In this document: piece after piece, positions 12,626 to 24,193 of the stretch | Position numbering within the stretch: the first letter of the stretch is position 1 | Layout: every line of letters starts with the position of its first letter | Origin: Glycine soja | Lineage: Eukaryota > Streptophyta > Magnoliopsida > Fabales > Fabaceae | Length of the DNA: 64,000 nucleotides | Assembly (NCBI RefSeq): GCF_004193775.1 | Contig: NC_041002.1 | Span: 7,799,261-7,863,260, forward strand | Reading direction: 5' to 3' | Position numbers and translations under genes: made by a program | The notes under the pieces: generated by a model | The model's database searches: none | Told to the model about the DNA's origin: nothing | What the model saw: only the letters and a program-made list of their open reading frames with translations

Positions 12626-13800
12626 GAATTGTTGTCAACACTTAATTTTGAGTTTAATGTTTTTAAATTTGTCTAATATTTTATAGATAAAATACTACAA
12701 AAAGATGGAATAAAAAGAGAGACTATGATGAAAAAAAAAGATAAAAATAACGGGAAAAGGAAAAACTAGAAGGAACAAACAAATAAAATAAAGTAAAAAT
12801 ACAAATATTAAAAACAGTGGGTAGAGGCAACATTCCATTTTCTCGCACAACATATTAAGGTACAAGTCCAGCTCTCAACTCTTATTAAAGTAATTATTTA
12901 TTAATTTCGTAGTTAATATCTTTAAAAATATTTTTCTTTATACTTAAAGTAATAAACTTTGAAATTTTCTTTTGGGGAATGGAAAAGGACAAAAACAGAA
13001 AACAAGACCCTAAACAAAAATTAGAGAAAGCTAGCAACGACGAAAACACCTGATAAAAAGGGAAGGTTGAACAGTTGTACAAGGAGAATTCAGAACTATA
13101 AGAGTTTCATTAACCAAGAAAAATATAACGTTAATTAAATGATCGATATGGGTGTGTTTCACAATATATTTTAGTTAATTTCTAAAATTTTTTATTAGTA
13201 AATTTTTTTATTTAAATGTTTAGTAAATGAATCTTTAATAGTTTTTAATATTTTTAAAATATTTTTAATAGTTTTTAATATTTTTAAAATATTTTTAAAA
13301 GGTTAGTTTCTAATTTTTATTATACTTATATCTTTTTGTTTTGAATATTTATTATATTTCCCTTTTAATCTTTTTTATTTAAGGTAAAATTTTATCATTT
13401 TTATCTTTTTTATAATTTTATATTTTTTTTAACTATTTCAATCAATAATTTTATCAAATTCTTATGATTTAATAAAATATTTTTTTTTAATTTTTAATTA
13501 ATTTTTAACTAGCAGCTAATTTTTTTCAGCTTTTAATTATTGAATTAATTTTGCCAAACATACTCATTATGTTAATAATATTTTATATATTGATTAACAA
13601 TAGTAACTGAACAGGAAAAAAAATTCAATAACTCACCGAAACAAGTGAATGCAACAAAATAAGAATTCGGGACTGCTTAAGAAAACTTGTGGAAAGTTAG
13701 AAATGAAAACGAAGGATGTTATATAAATAAGAAACCCGCATTTCATGCATGTGACACTGAATTCTTTTTTACGTTTAATTGATAGAAACCTTAATTTTAT

Positions 13801-14057
13801 TTGACTTAAATATATTTTAAGTTTTTGGTCAATTTTTGTTTTAGATCTTTAATAAATTTTTTTATTGTATTAGATTCTAACTGATGATGTATCTTATGAA
13901 CAAATTTTTTTAACATAATCGACAATTAAAGTAATATTATATTATTACTTAATTGACATATATTAAAAAAACTAATATATCAAATATTTAATGTAACAAA
14001 AAAATTCATTAAAAATATCATTCATTACGAGAGAAGTAAAGTATATTTAAGTCATCT
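13801..14057. mobile_element. MITE-like element with short TIRs
   Basis: The left end reads TTGACTTAAATATATTTTAA and the right end, reverse-complemented, ATGACTTAAATATACTTTA. The inside is AT-rich and non-coding. It sits about 190 bp outside the left end of MULE A. The superfamily cannot be told. Confidence 0.5.
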
Positions 14058-14243
14058 TATTTTTACCAATGTCTTCAGAGCCTCGAAAGTCGCTCACGCT
14101 ACTGTCACCATCTTCACTCACCAACGCAAAACACACACAAAGCACACAAAATGCCATGAAACAAGGCGCCAGGGATGATCGCCTCCCCTAAAATAATTAA
14201 ATTACTTTTTTTGGGATAAAATAATTAAATTACTTTGCATATA

Positions 14244-14253
14244 CATTTCAAGG
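14244..14253. repeat. Left target-site duplication of MULE A
   Basis: CATTTCAAGG, repeated perfectly at 31725-31734. Nine or ten bases are shared, the last G being ambiguous with the element end. Confidence 0.85.
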
Positions 14254-14352
14254 GAATTTTTTCCTAAAATAAACTTTCTCTCTCCAATATTTTTCCAATA
14301 TACACAGTTTCTATTTTTATTACCCGAAGCATATTAGATTTTAGGTGCTATG

Positions 14353-14375
14353 AGAAGTCGGGACCCCCGACTTCT
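14353..14375. other. Perfect short palindrome near the left end of MULE A
   Basis: AGAAGTCGGG, a 3-base loop, then CCCGACTTCT: 10-bp arms, strikingly GC-rich in a very AT-rich setting. It lies where the left TIR stops matching the right one, so it is probably a short insertion or the end of another repeat. Confidence 0.7.
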
Positions 14376-14984
14376 AGACATTGGCGCTTTCTTTTTTTAA
14401 TTTTAATTTTATTTTATTTTTAAATTTATTTTTAATTTAAATTACTAAAATAATAAAAATATTATATTATATAAAAACATTTTTAATTGATTTTAAAAAA
14501 AAATTTATTGAAATAATTTTTATTTATTTAAGAAAATAATGTTATTAATAAGTATAATTATTTTTCTTATATTATTTGATTTATACAAGACAAAACTTTT
14601 GAAGAAATTAAAATTCTCAAATAACAATTGAAAATAAAAAAAATGAATTTAAAACATAATAAACAGAACATAATAAAATAAAAATAACGTAATATAATAA
14701 TAATAACAACTTTAATATGAAAATGACAAAAATAATTTTAGTTTGAAACATGTTGTACAACAGACATGTCTTCTTGGAATAGTTGGATTATTGGTTTGTT
14801 AAAAGTAGTTAAAATTTATATTGGACAAAAACGTTTTTAATAATTGGATTCTATTAGCACCTTTAACATGTTTTCCTTGGTTATTAATTCTATTATTTGA
14901 TACTCGATTATTTTTTATGAATATTCTGTATTTTCTGACTGTCGAAAGAAAAATTGTATAACCAATTATGATTCATTAGTTTCA

Positions 14985-15576
14985 TAAGGGGGAACCCCTA
15001 TAGGCACAACTTACTTGATGACATCCTTGAGTTTTTCGATGCTAAATTCTGAAGGAATTTGAAATCTTATTCGATTTGTTCCAGTAAAGGAGTAACCCAA
15101 AAAATCGCTTTATCGTGGTATATGTTTCACTTGTCGTTGTAATACAACATTGCATCATGAGTAGGAGTGATGATGAATCAATGTAAGTTGAGTATACCAT
15201 TGGATGTTCTATTAATGGTACATAATAATTCTATAGGGTCAACAAATGAGTATTGCTCATTGCACATTAACATTGTTTAAACATTATCATCATTTTTCAA
15301 TTGTAGAGAATGAAAAAAAGATTGTTTACATGCATTTATAGATGGTTGTCGGTAGTAGATTTCATCCACAAATTGGTCATTGGTTAGTCAAAGGGTGTTG
15401 TGAATTCTACTGTTCAGTGTCTCAAAAGAACAATTTTCAAGAACTCGCATCAGTATTGGAGTAGAACATTGAAAATAAACACCAGTTTGATTATGAATGA
15501 TTGATCCATTTGGGAAAATGAATGCTAATCTCGAGTTAGAAATGGTCTGAGTGCTTGTTTCTCCTAAGAATGTCAT
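14985..15576 (-). pseudogene. MULE A two-domain PB1-like protein gene (counterpart of 48781-49579)
   Basis: Reads from ATG 15576: MTFLGETSTQTISNSRLAF, then IFPNGSIIHNQTGVYF, clearly the counterpart of the plus-strand gene at 48781 in MULE B. It continues in shifted frames through CSFETL and a second domain (FFGLLLYWNKSNKI...) to about 14985. Each domain has a beta-rich start (FxNGxI), a CSxDxLK helix and a later YRQP-type strand in the better copy. I think these are PB1-like (beta-grasp) domains, as found at the N-terminus of legume MULE transposases; that is inference. Several frameshifts and stops make it non-functional. An RTE LINE sits about 110 bp upstream of the ATG. Confidence 0.7.
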
Positions 15577-15683
15577 AATATTGAGATTGAATATGGTTTG
15601 TGAAGGTATGTTGTGTGAAAGTGTGTGACTATATTGAGGATGTTTTGTGTTATTTATAGTTGTTTGATGCTTCACCTCGTTGA

Positions 15684-16692
15684 GAAGAAAGGGGTTAGGG
15701 TTGCATATATTCGAGCTATCCAAGATATGTATGATAGGGTATCGACTAGTGTTAGGACACAGGGTGGAGAGTCAGACGATTTTCCCATCACAATTGGTTT
15801 ACATCAAGGGTCAACCCTTAGCCCCTACCTTTTTACCTTAATTCTGGATGTCCTCACGGAACAAATCCAAGAGATAGCGCCGAGATGCATGCTTTTTGCA
15901 GATGACATAGTCCTCCTTGGAGAGTCGAGGGAGGAGTTGAATGAGAGGTTGGAAACTTGGAGACGAGCTCTAGAAACACATGACTTTCGCCTAAGCAGAA
16001 GCAAATCGGAGTATATGGAATGTAAGTTCAACAAAAGAATGAGGGTTTCTAACTCAGAGGTGAAAATAGGAGACCATATTATCCCTCAAGTCACACGGTT
16101 TAAATATCTTGGGTCTGTAATACAGGATGATGGGGAAATTGAAGGGGATGTGAATCATCGCATTCAAGCAGGATGGATGAAATGGAGAAAAGCATCGGGG
16201 GTGTTATGTGATGCAAAGGTACCGATCAAGCTAAAGGGAAAGTTTTATCGGACTGCGGTAAGACCGGCGATTTTGTACGGAACAGAATGTTGGGCGGTCA
16301 AGAGCCAACATGAGAATAAAGTAGGTGTAGCGGAGATGAGGATGTTGCGGTGGATGTGTGGTAAGACTCGACAGGATAAAATTAGAAACGAAGCTATTAG
16401 AGAGAGGGTTGGAGTAGCGCCTATTGTAGAGAAGATGGTGGAAAATAGACTTAGGTGGTTTGGGCATGTAGAGAGAAGATCGGTAGACTCTGTAGTGAGG
16501 AGAGTAGACCAGATGGAGAGAAGACAAACAATTCGAGGCAGAGGAAGACCCAAAAAGACTATAAGAGAGGTTATCAAAAAGGATCTCGAAATTAATGGTT
16601 TGGATAGAAGTATGGTACTTGATAGAACATTATGGCGGAAGTTGATCCATGTAGCCGACCCCACCTAGTGGGATAAGGCGTTGTTGTTGTTG
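15684..16692 (+). mobile_element. 5'-truncated RTE-clade LINE
   Basis: An uninterrupted frame runs to TAG at 16668. It carries the later half of a reverse transcriptase: GLHQGSTLSPYLF, the catalytic FADDIVLL (residues F-A-D-D), FKYLGS, and a C-terminal part with RPAILYGTECW, RMLRWMCG, RWFGHVERR and RGRGRPKKT. The 3' end reads CCCACCTAGTGGGATAAGGCG followed by (TTG)n, the RTE hallmark tail as I know it. A 20-base target duplication (TTGATGCTTCACCTCGTTGA) lies at 15664-15683 and 16693-16712. The endonuclease and first RT motifs are missing, so the copy is dead on arrival. The open frame and perfect duplication suggest a recent insertion into MULE A. Confidence 0.9.
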
Positions 16693-16774
16693 TTGTTGAT
16701 GCTTCACCTCGTTGATGTTTATTGACACATGTCATTATTGTAATTTCACTTTTATCAATATAGTGTATAGTATT

Positions 16775-17540
16775 ATGAATTTTCAACTATGATTTTACCC
16801 TACTACTGGGTGCACCATATCGTCCATTATCACTTTGAGAATTGGTTGCAAATTGTGAGTTGTCAAATCAATGTCAGTTTTGTTGGTAAAAAATCTATTG
16901 TTTTTTCAGAGACTTGGGTAAATTATAAAGTGTTGTTGATTTCAACTATGATGTTTCCCAACTAATTGGTGAACCAAACCATCCATTATCACTTTGAGAA
17001 TTGAATGCAATTTGTGAGTTGTCAAATCAATGTCAGTTTTGTTGATGAAACATCTATTATTTTTTCAGAGACAAGTAAATTATAAAGTGTTGTTGATTTT
17101 GGCTATGATATTACCCAACTACTTGGTGCACCAGATCACCCATTATTACTTTGAGAATTGAATGCAATTTGTGAGTTGTCAAATCAATGTCAGTTTTGTT
17201 GATGAAACATCTATTGTTTTTCAGAGACTTGGGTAAATTACAAACTGTTGTCGATTTCGATTGTGATTTTATCCTGTTGTCTGGTGCACCAGACGTTCAT
17301 TATTATTACTTTCATACTTAAATTTAAATTGTGAGTTGGCAATTCAATGCTAGTTTTGTTGGTGAAACATATATTATTTTTTCAAAGACGTGTGTAAAAT
17401 TGTAAAGTGTTGTCGATTTTGAATTTGATTTTACTCTGCTACGTTGTGCTTCAGACGTCCATTAATATTATTTTTAGACTTGAATTTAAATTGAGTTTTC
17501 AATTCAATGTCAATTTTTTTTGTAAATAATAAATAGTTGA
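16775..17540. repeat. Tandem array, about 158 bp x 5, in MULE A
   Basis: The motif CTATGAT...CC(C/T)...GGTGCACCA...CATTA recurs at about 16790, 16949, 17106, 17264 and 17426. Each unit contains GTGAGTTGTCAAATCAATG and a TCAGAGAC(T)TGGGTAAA(TTA) part. It is non-coding and occupies the same inter-gene spacer as the 151-bp array at 47040-47540 of MULE B, with which it shares AATTTGCA, GACAACTC and AACTGACAT-type blocks in inverse orientation. Confidence 0.8.
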
Positions 17541-17710
17541 TTAATTTGCACAAACTTATAAAAAAACAAGTCATTTTTTAGTTTTTCATTTTTTTTTACC
17601 AAATTGTCAGCACAAACTGAAACACATGATTTATTTCATTAGCTTAATTAAGTACTACAAATAACAAATATGAAACGTAGTATGCAATGTAAACTCACAA
17701 TGACTTAATG

Positions 17711-18219
17711 TTAAAGCATTGAACACCGACATGGCACACCATTGGATAACCTCAAAATGGGAACAACACATGTATCATCCCCAGATTTCCAACTTCGTTT
17801 GAATATTGGTTCGTGGGAAGGAGACATGTTGCATCCTTCCAGCCTGAAATATGAGTCACTATCACAATCATGGTCTTTGACCAAACAACTCTCGTATTCA
17901 TATAACAGGTCGTCAACATTGGAGGTTAAGTCATGTTGGTTGTTTGGTGGGTTATTGTTGTCACAAATTATGGCAAATAACTCCATGAATGGTAGTGTTG
18001 GGTTGTTGCAAAAAAAATGTTGAACATTTGTTGAACGTCAGCATCATCTCCCAGAATAAAAGATGCATACATATATGGTTGTCCTGACTCAAATATGGGG
18101 CATCAAAAGCGAAGTTCTTCAATATGTTGGTGTGATTCAATGTTTATTTTTTGGTGAACATGCTCAAGCAATTGCGTAAGGGTTATGGCCCTATTGACCA
18201 TGAAAGATTGATGTGTCAT
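17711..18219 (-). pseudogene. MULE A one-domain PB1-like protein gene (counterpart of 47696-48208)
   Basis: From about 18219 the minus strand reads HQSFMVNRAITLTQLLEHVH, then CPIFESGQPYMYASFILGDD, ADVQQMFNIF, and in a shifted frame MELFAIICDNNNPPNNQ with a Asp/Ser-rich tail ending near SHEPIFKR. The B copy at 47696 has about 40 more residues at its N-terminus. Here they are missing exactly where the LTR-like block 18235-19230 starts, so that insertion or an associated deletion removed the start. It also has an internal stop and a frameshift. The function of the protein is unknown. Confidence 0.7.
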
Positions 18220-18234
18220 TATTTTCTCCTATTT

Positions 18235-19230
18235 ATTAACCCTTTTTGTCACCATTTTAATTACTGATTAGCCTTAATTATCAAATTAATTATGCAGTTT
18301 TATCATTTGGGCCTACTTGACTAATTTTGTCTTTTTAATTTAATTTCAGAAGAATTATAAGCAATTGGGCTTGGATCTGAAATTGAGCTGAACCGGCTTG
18401 GACTTGAAGAGAGCAGACAATTTTATTTTATTTTGTCCAATTTTATTTTATTTCGTTTTTTGGGCTTGAACTTAAAAAAGATTTGTAAGCTTGGGGCTGA
18501 GGACCTATATAACAGCACAAGGGTTTTAGTAGAGGACAAACTATTGACATAGGAGAAAATTTTAGGGTTTTGCATTTTCAGTTTCGTGTTACTGTTCACG
18601 CGCATTGTTCACGTAGCAATAAAATTTCATTTTCTGCTTCAAATTGCAATTTCGTTCTTTGCTTCTGCCCTTGAATTCGTTTTCTTTCCTGCTGATTAAT
18701 TGAAGGCTAAGTCTCCAGTGTTGTTTTTTCTTGAGGATCAAACACAGCTCTCTTTGATGTTTTGTTATTATTATTGAATCCTGATCAGTTTTTCCCCTTC
18801 ACCAATTGCTCTGTATTTGTTGCTATTAATCCATGCATGCCTAATGCTTGATTAATTTTCTCTGTGCTTAATTTACGTTCATGTTTAATGATCGGTTTCG
18901 TTCATGCTTAATGGACACGTGAAAGGGATTAATTGGTGTATGTGTTGCTTAATCACATAATGACAACCTTATGTTAATTTTCGCTTAGTAAATTAATTTC
19001 GGGTTGGATTAAGTGGTTGAACTGATTAGGGATAAATTCTCATAACCTAGGATAAGAGACTTGCTTTTGAATCAAGGGGAAACAACATGTTTCAGTTCTG
19101 TTATTTCTTTAATTCGAGTTTGCTTGCTGTTTGAATTACAAAAACAACAAACCCCCCCATTTCATTACTGTTTCACTATTACATGTTATGAACGTTTGGT
19201 TGATCATTGCTCACTGGGAGATGACCTAGG
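18235..19230 (+). mobile_element. Probable solo LTR or LTR-derived insertion in MULE A
   Basis: MULE B has tandem repeats here; A has about 1 kb of unrelated sequence. It contains a TATA-like CCTATATAAC near 18508, an AATAAA near 18621, then long T-rich, non-coding sequence. This reads like the promoter, R and U5 of an LTR. Homology to MULE B resumes at about 19230 (GATAATGAG / GATAATGGG next to the PMD gene tail). Exact ends and a target duplication were not found, so 'solo LTR' is a guess about its nature, while its being an insertion or replacement is well supported. Confidence 0.45.
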
Positions 19231-19831
19231 ATCTCATTATCACAATATTTTATACTTCAATGATCAAGACGATGACCAGTCCTATAGGGTGGTGGACGTT
19301 GATTACGTTGCAGATTTCTTCTTTTCTGTATGACTGGTTCTCTCACATGATGATGATGTTGTTGTTCTATGTTAGTGTATTTAGTGTAGGTTGTTGCAGC
19401 TGAAGAACCTTGTCCTTGTTCTCTAAATGAATGTGGTGCATTGAATTGTTGTAAAGAATTTAAATATGATGGCATGGAATTTGGTGTATTCAAATCGATA
19501 CAAAATAAATTGGTCATCCATTCATGGCTAGTTACGCCGACTGACTCACAAGTCTGGCCAAAAGTTTGATGAAAAGGTAAAGGAGTACAATACATTGACT
19601 AAGGATGTGGAATTTCAAAATGTGTTTGTTTAGCACTTGTCCCTGCAACATTATGGGTAATTGTTGTGTGTGGATCATTTAGTTATTGTGCAACAGACAA
19701 GAATAGAATAGTGTTTTTTCTATACCATTCCATGTACTCTAGTGTATGTGTCACTATTTCTTCAATCCATTGTCCAATTAAAACATCATTGCATTTATTT
19801 TTCCAGATATTAATCCACTCTGCATAATATT

Positions 19832-21159
19832 TGATAACTGCTAAATAATTGTGAATTAATAGAAGTTAAATAGTCAAATTTTGGCTTAAAATTAATTATT
19901 TAGCAGTTATTTATAATTAAAAGTTGAAAAATCAATTAAATTGAATTTCTGGTTGCAGATACGAAAAATGAGGTTACATTAAGAAAAAAGGGCAACAGAA
20001 ATGAAGAGAAAGAAGGAATTCTGAACCAGGTCCAGCCCAACAGTGGCGCTAAGCGAGCAACCAAATGCAGGCGCTAAGCGTGGCATTAAGCACGAAGGAG
20101 CAGAAACTGTTACGCGCGCTAAGCCCAGCTAGGCGCCCAGCGCGCGATCCAACAGAAGCACAGGCTAAGCCTGCAGGGCGTGCTGAGCGCGCGATCTGAA
20201 CGCACTAAGCGCGAGGTGTCACGCTGAGCGCGACTATGAAGGCCCAAAAGCCCACTTCAGCAACTATAAATAGAGAGCCAGTCCCAAGGAATCATCACCT
20301 CGTCTCAGAGCACTGTTCTTAGCACTTCAAGCCTGAGCTCTCCCTTCTTTCTTTATATTCTTGGTTTTTATCCCCATTCTTTCTTTCACCCCCAGTTGTA
20401 AGCCCTCAATGGCCATGAGTGGCTAATCCCCTAGCTAGGGCCTGGCAGGCCTAAAAAGCCAACGATGTACGATGTGCTTCAAGAATTATCAATGCAAAGG
20501 GAATTTATTCCAGGTTTTTCTGTTCTAATTCTTTTCTTGTTATCTTGCATTTGTTCTTAAATTTCTTTTGGGTTTTATTCGCTTGGGAGAGGGTATTTCC
20601 TAATAAGGATTTAAGAATTAATGCATGCATTAGTTTTAGGGGTTATACACTTGGGGAAAGGGTAACACCTAACAGAACATCTTAAGAAAAGAATCATTGG
20701 GTTAGCATTACTAGGCATAGAATGATAACCCACTGCCCATGCATTTAAGCAACATCTAGAACTTAACCTTAATCCATTTTAATTATTGAATCTTCGCAAA
20801 GGCATTTGGGAGATAGGTAGTTAAAATAGGCTTGCCAACGTGAGGCATCAGGGGCAAGTAATTAACAGATGTGGGTAGAACTAATACCAGTGCATTGGTA
20901 ATGAATATCATATTTACATGCATCGTAGGCCAATTGGGTTTGTCCGGTCTTGGCATCTTTATTAATTGTTTTTCCTTTTAAACTATTTGAATTGGTAACC
21001 ACCCCTTATTTCTGCATTTATTTCTGTCTTTATTATCTTTACTCATACTTACAAATTGAGAAGTATTTAATAAAGTGCAATAAAATCCCTGCGGAAACGA
21101 TACTCGTACTTCCGAGTTTTACTACTTAAGAGCGATTTGGTACACTTGCCAAAGTCTCA
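19832..21159 (+). repeat. Left LTR with TATA box and GCGCTAAGCGC-type motifs
   Basis: A TATA box (CTATAAATAGAG) lies near 20264, followed by the probable start region. Upstream, about 20045-20230 is packed with near-palindromic variants of GCGCTAAGCGC. The right LTR (24194-25540) repeats all of this, with its TATA near 24645. Confidence 0.85.
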
Positions 21160-21219
21160 ATTATTAGAAGTTTGCCAAGCAAGGGCCTAAGGGGAGGAGA
21201 CAAAAGTATTGCGAACGCG

Positions 21220-21390
21220 CTGAGTGCTCCTCACCAGCTGATACAGCACAGTGGACACAAAGCACGCGCTTAGCGGGCGCTGCCACGCTAAGCGCGCTCA
21301 TATACCTGGAAGCACGCGCTAAGCGCCCACTCTTGGCGCTAAGCGCCTGGCAGCAGCAGCGTGCAGGGTGGCGCCAAGCGCGGGGCTGGG
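21220..21390 (+). repeat. GCGCTAAGCGC motif cluster in the retrotransposon leader
   Basis: At least six variants of GCGCTTAGCG / GCGCTAAGCGC occur in 170 bp, far more GC-rich than the surroundings. It is followed (21400-21600) by a pyrimidine tract with repeated TTTCTGCACCCCC units. Confidence 0.8.
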
Positions 21391-21606
21391 CCACAGGGCC
21401 CATCAGCCTCGCGCCTTGCTTCTTGCACCCCCTTCTACTCTCCTCACCCCTTTTGCTCTACTTTCTGCACCCCCCTTCTTCATAACTTCACCCTCCTTCT
21501 ACTTTCTGCACCCCCCTTCTTCATAACTGCACCCCCTCTCTTTCTGCTTTCTGCACCCCCCTGTCTACTAACTGCAGTCTATTTTTTGTTGTTTTGTTTT
21601 TTTCAG

Positions 21607-22863
21607 ATGGCTTCTCGCAAGCGTCGTGCCGTGCCTACACTAGGGGAAGCGTCCAACTGGGACTCTTCCCGCTTTACGTTCAAGATCGCTTGGCATAGGT
21701 ACCAAGACAACATTCAGCTTCGAAACATCTTTCCTGAGAGGAATGTTGAACTTGGGCCTGGTATGTTTGATGAGTTCCTCCAGGAACTCAGGAGGCGCAG
21801 ATGGGACCAGGTGCTGACTCACCTACCAGAGAAGAGGATCGACGTGGCTCTGGTGAAAGAGTTCTATTCGAACCTTTATGATCCAGAGGACCACAGTCCC
21901 AGATTCTGCAGGGTGCGAGGACAGGTCGTTTGCTTTGACGCTGACACGATTAACGACTTCCTCGACACCCCAGTCATCTTAGAGGACGGGGAGGAGTACC
22001 CAGCCTACACCAGATAACTCAGCACTCACCCCGATCCTGACACCATCACTGCCACATTATGTACTCCAGGGGGGCGTTTTGTTCTTAATGCCGATGGTCT
22101 CCCCTGGAAGCTACTGAGGAAGGACATGACGACACTCGCTCAGACATGGAGTGTCCTCTCTTACTATGATCTTGCGCCCACTTCTCACACATCTGATGTT
22201 AATCTTGACAGGGCCCGCTTGATTTACGGCTTGGTGAGCCGTATGGATATGGACGTGGACAGCTTTATATCGTAGCATATCAGTCAGATTGCCCAGTCCA
22301 GCACCTCGAGGCTCGGGTTCCCAGCATTGATTACATCGCTGTGTGACATTCAGGGGGTGGTTTCTGATACCCTGATTTTTGAGTCACTCAGCCCTGCGAT
22401 CAACTTGGCTTATGTGAAGAAGAACTGCTGGAACCCCGCCGATCCATCGATCACCTTTCCAAGGACTCGCCGCACACGCACCAGAGCCTCGGCGTCGGCA
22501 TCAGAGGCCCCTCTTCCTACCCAGCCTCTGTCTCAGCCTTCTTCTCAGAGACCGTGACCTCCACCTGCTTCCACCTCAGCATCCATGGACATGCATGGTC
22601 AGATGCTGAGGTCCATTCACGTCGGACAACAACTCATCATGGAGAACATGCATAGGCTGTCCTTACACCTGCAGATGGACCCCCCGCTCATCACTCCAGA
22701 GGCTTATCGTCAGCAGGTTGCCTGGCCAGGAGACCAGCCCTCCACTGACAGGGGGGAAGAGCCTTCTAGAGCCGCTGAGGATCCTGCGGTCGATGAAGAC
22801 CTCATTGCTGACTTAGCCAGCGCTGACTGGGGCCCATGGGCAGACTTGGGCGGAGGCAGTTGA
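21607..22863 (+). pseudogene. Retrotransposon gene, putative plant transposon protein (Transposase_32-like)
   Basis: The ATG at 21607 comes straight after a long pyrimidine tract and TTTTTTCAG, so it is probably the first codon of a spliced message. The frame spans 418 codons to TGA 22861-22863. It opens with a basic MASRKRRAVPT, and the middle (WDQVLTHLPEKRIDVALVKEFYSN, CRVRGQVVCFDADTINDFL) matches what I know as the putative plant transposon protein family common in soybean. It ends in a Ser/Pro/Thr-rich linker (RTRTRASAS) and an acidic tail. Three in-frame stops (TAA 22015, TAG 22273, TGA 22555) break it without any frameshift. All three could come from C-to-T changes. Function unknown. 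Confidence 0.75.
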
Positions 22864-23256
22864 TGTTTTCTTTTATGTTTTGATGTTTCCTTTTATGTTT
22901 GGTGTTTTCTTCTTTCTTATGTTTCGTTTATGTGGTCTGTTTGGGTATTAAAAAAGAAGTAGTAGTAATAATATCAGTATTTCAGTATGTGTTTTCTGAG
23001 TAATAATTGCATGATAAACTTGAGCAGTCATAATTTTTTAGCTTGTTCTGGAAGGTTCAAACACTTGAGAAGCCACTAATCCTTGGAAACTCTGGTTCTG
23101 GAAGCACAAGTCAGGTCAGGAAATGGAACATGAATAGCACAAGGTGGGAAGGTTAGTCTGATGGAACAAGGTCATAACTGGTACGCCGTATACTTGCTTA
23201 AATTCTGGTGAGAGTGTGAACTTAATTGTGAGAGAAAACGCCTGTTTTTAAGTTCC

Positions 23257-23368
23257 TGTTTTTGCATCAATCTTGGATTGTTAGAATAGTTACTTAAGGT
23301 GGATATGATCGATGTTTTTGCATCAATCTTGGATTGTTAGAATAGTTACTTAAGGTGGATATGATCGA
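23257..23368 (+). repeat. 56-bp perfect tandem duplication
   Basis: A unit starting TGTTTTTGCATCAATCTTGG and ending GGATATGATCGA is present twice head to tail (23257-23312, 23313-23368), in the non-coding 3' part of the retrotransposon interior. Confidence 0.9.
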
Positions 23369-24193
23369 GGCCATGTTTGTTATATTTAGCTACTTAGCCA
23401 AAAAGCCAACCCGACATCATTTTTTCCCTTGCACCCATGATTGAGCCTATATATTATTTTGAATTAACCCTTGAGCCAATAAAGTGATAGTCCTACCCTT
23501 TAGGATGATAAGAGAGCAAAAATGGGTTATAAAGGTCTTAATTTGGGGGATTTTGGAAAATAGGTAGCTAAGACAATAGTACATCACATAGTAAGACACC
23601 TCTCACAAACTTGAAGCCCAATTATAAAAAAAAAAGAATGTAATAAAGGACAGAAACAAAAGAGCAAGAGAGGTGTCAAAAGAAAAGTGCTGTGGGAAAA
23701 TGAAAGGGTTAAGAAAAAGGCTTCGGAAGAATTAGAAATTTTTGAAATTTTTGCTCTCTTAATCCTAAGTTTGAATTTCCAAGAAAAACCATGATTTTTT
23801 GTAAGCCAAGCCCCAATACAAGCCAATAAATTCCTTAGTGATCCACCTAAAGGTAACTAAAGATAACTGTACTTAAGATGAAATGCAAAACTTTGAAGTC
23901 TTACTTGCAGGTTGTTAGTAAAATTGCAAACACTGAACCAGACACTTGTGAGCAGAGGGAAACACCAGCCTTGTGAGGAAAGTAAGGCGAGCCAGATTTG
24001 ATCAAGATTCCAGAGGACTGATTAATTCCATTCTTGTGTTGTATGCTTTCATTTTGAGATGTTGATAGATGCGGAAGGGACCACTGAAAGAAGGAGGAAC
24101 TGAAGCCATTGATAGTGTTGGAACACTCAGAACTTGTTTGAAAATTTATTTTTGGTTTGCTTGGGGACAAGCAAAGTTTAATTTAGGGGATTT

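Larger units (their letters stand above)
9171..13800. other. AT-rich intergenic DNA
   Basis: No gene found. It holds a long (TA)n run and a CTCGAGTT / AACTCT-rich repeat listed separately. A minus-strand 84-codon frame at 10924-11178 is not recognisable and shows no exon-like setting. Confidence 0.6.

Noticed and set aside
15388..15723. 111-codon minus-strand frame beginning MDSSNICNPNPFLL
   Set aside because: Its first third is antisense of the RTE LINE. The real start by comparison with MULE B is the internal ATG at 15576.
16231..16664. Two long minus-strand frames opposite the RTE LINE
   Set aside because: Shadows of the reverse transcriptase frame on the plus strand.
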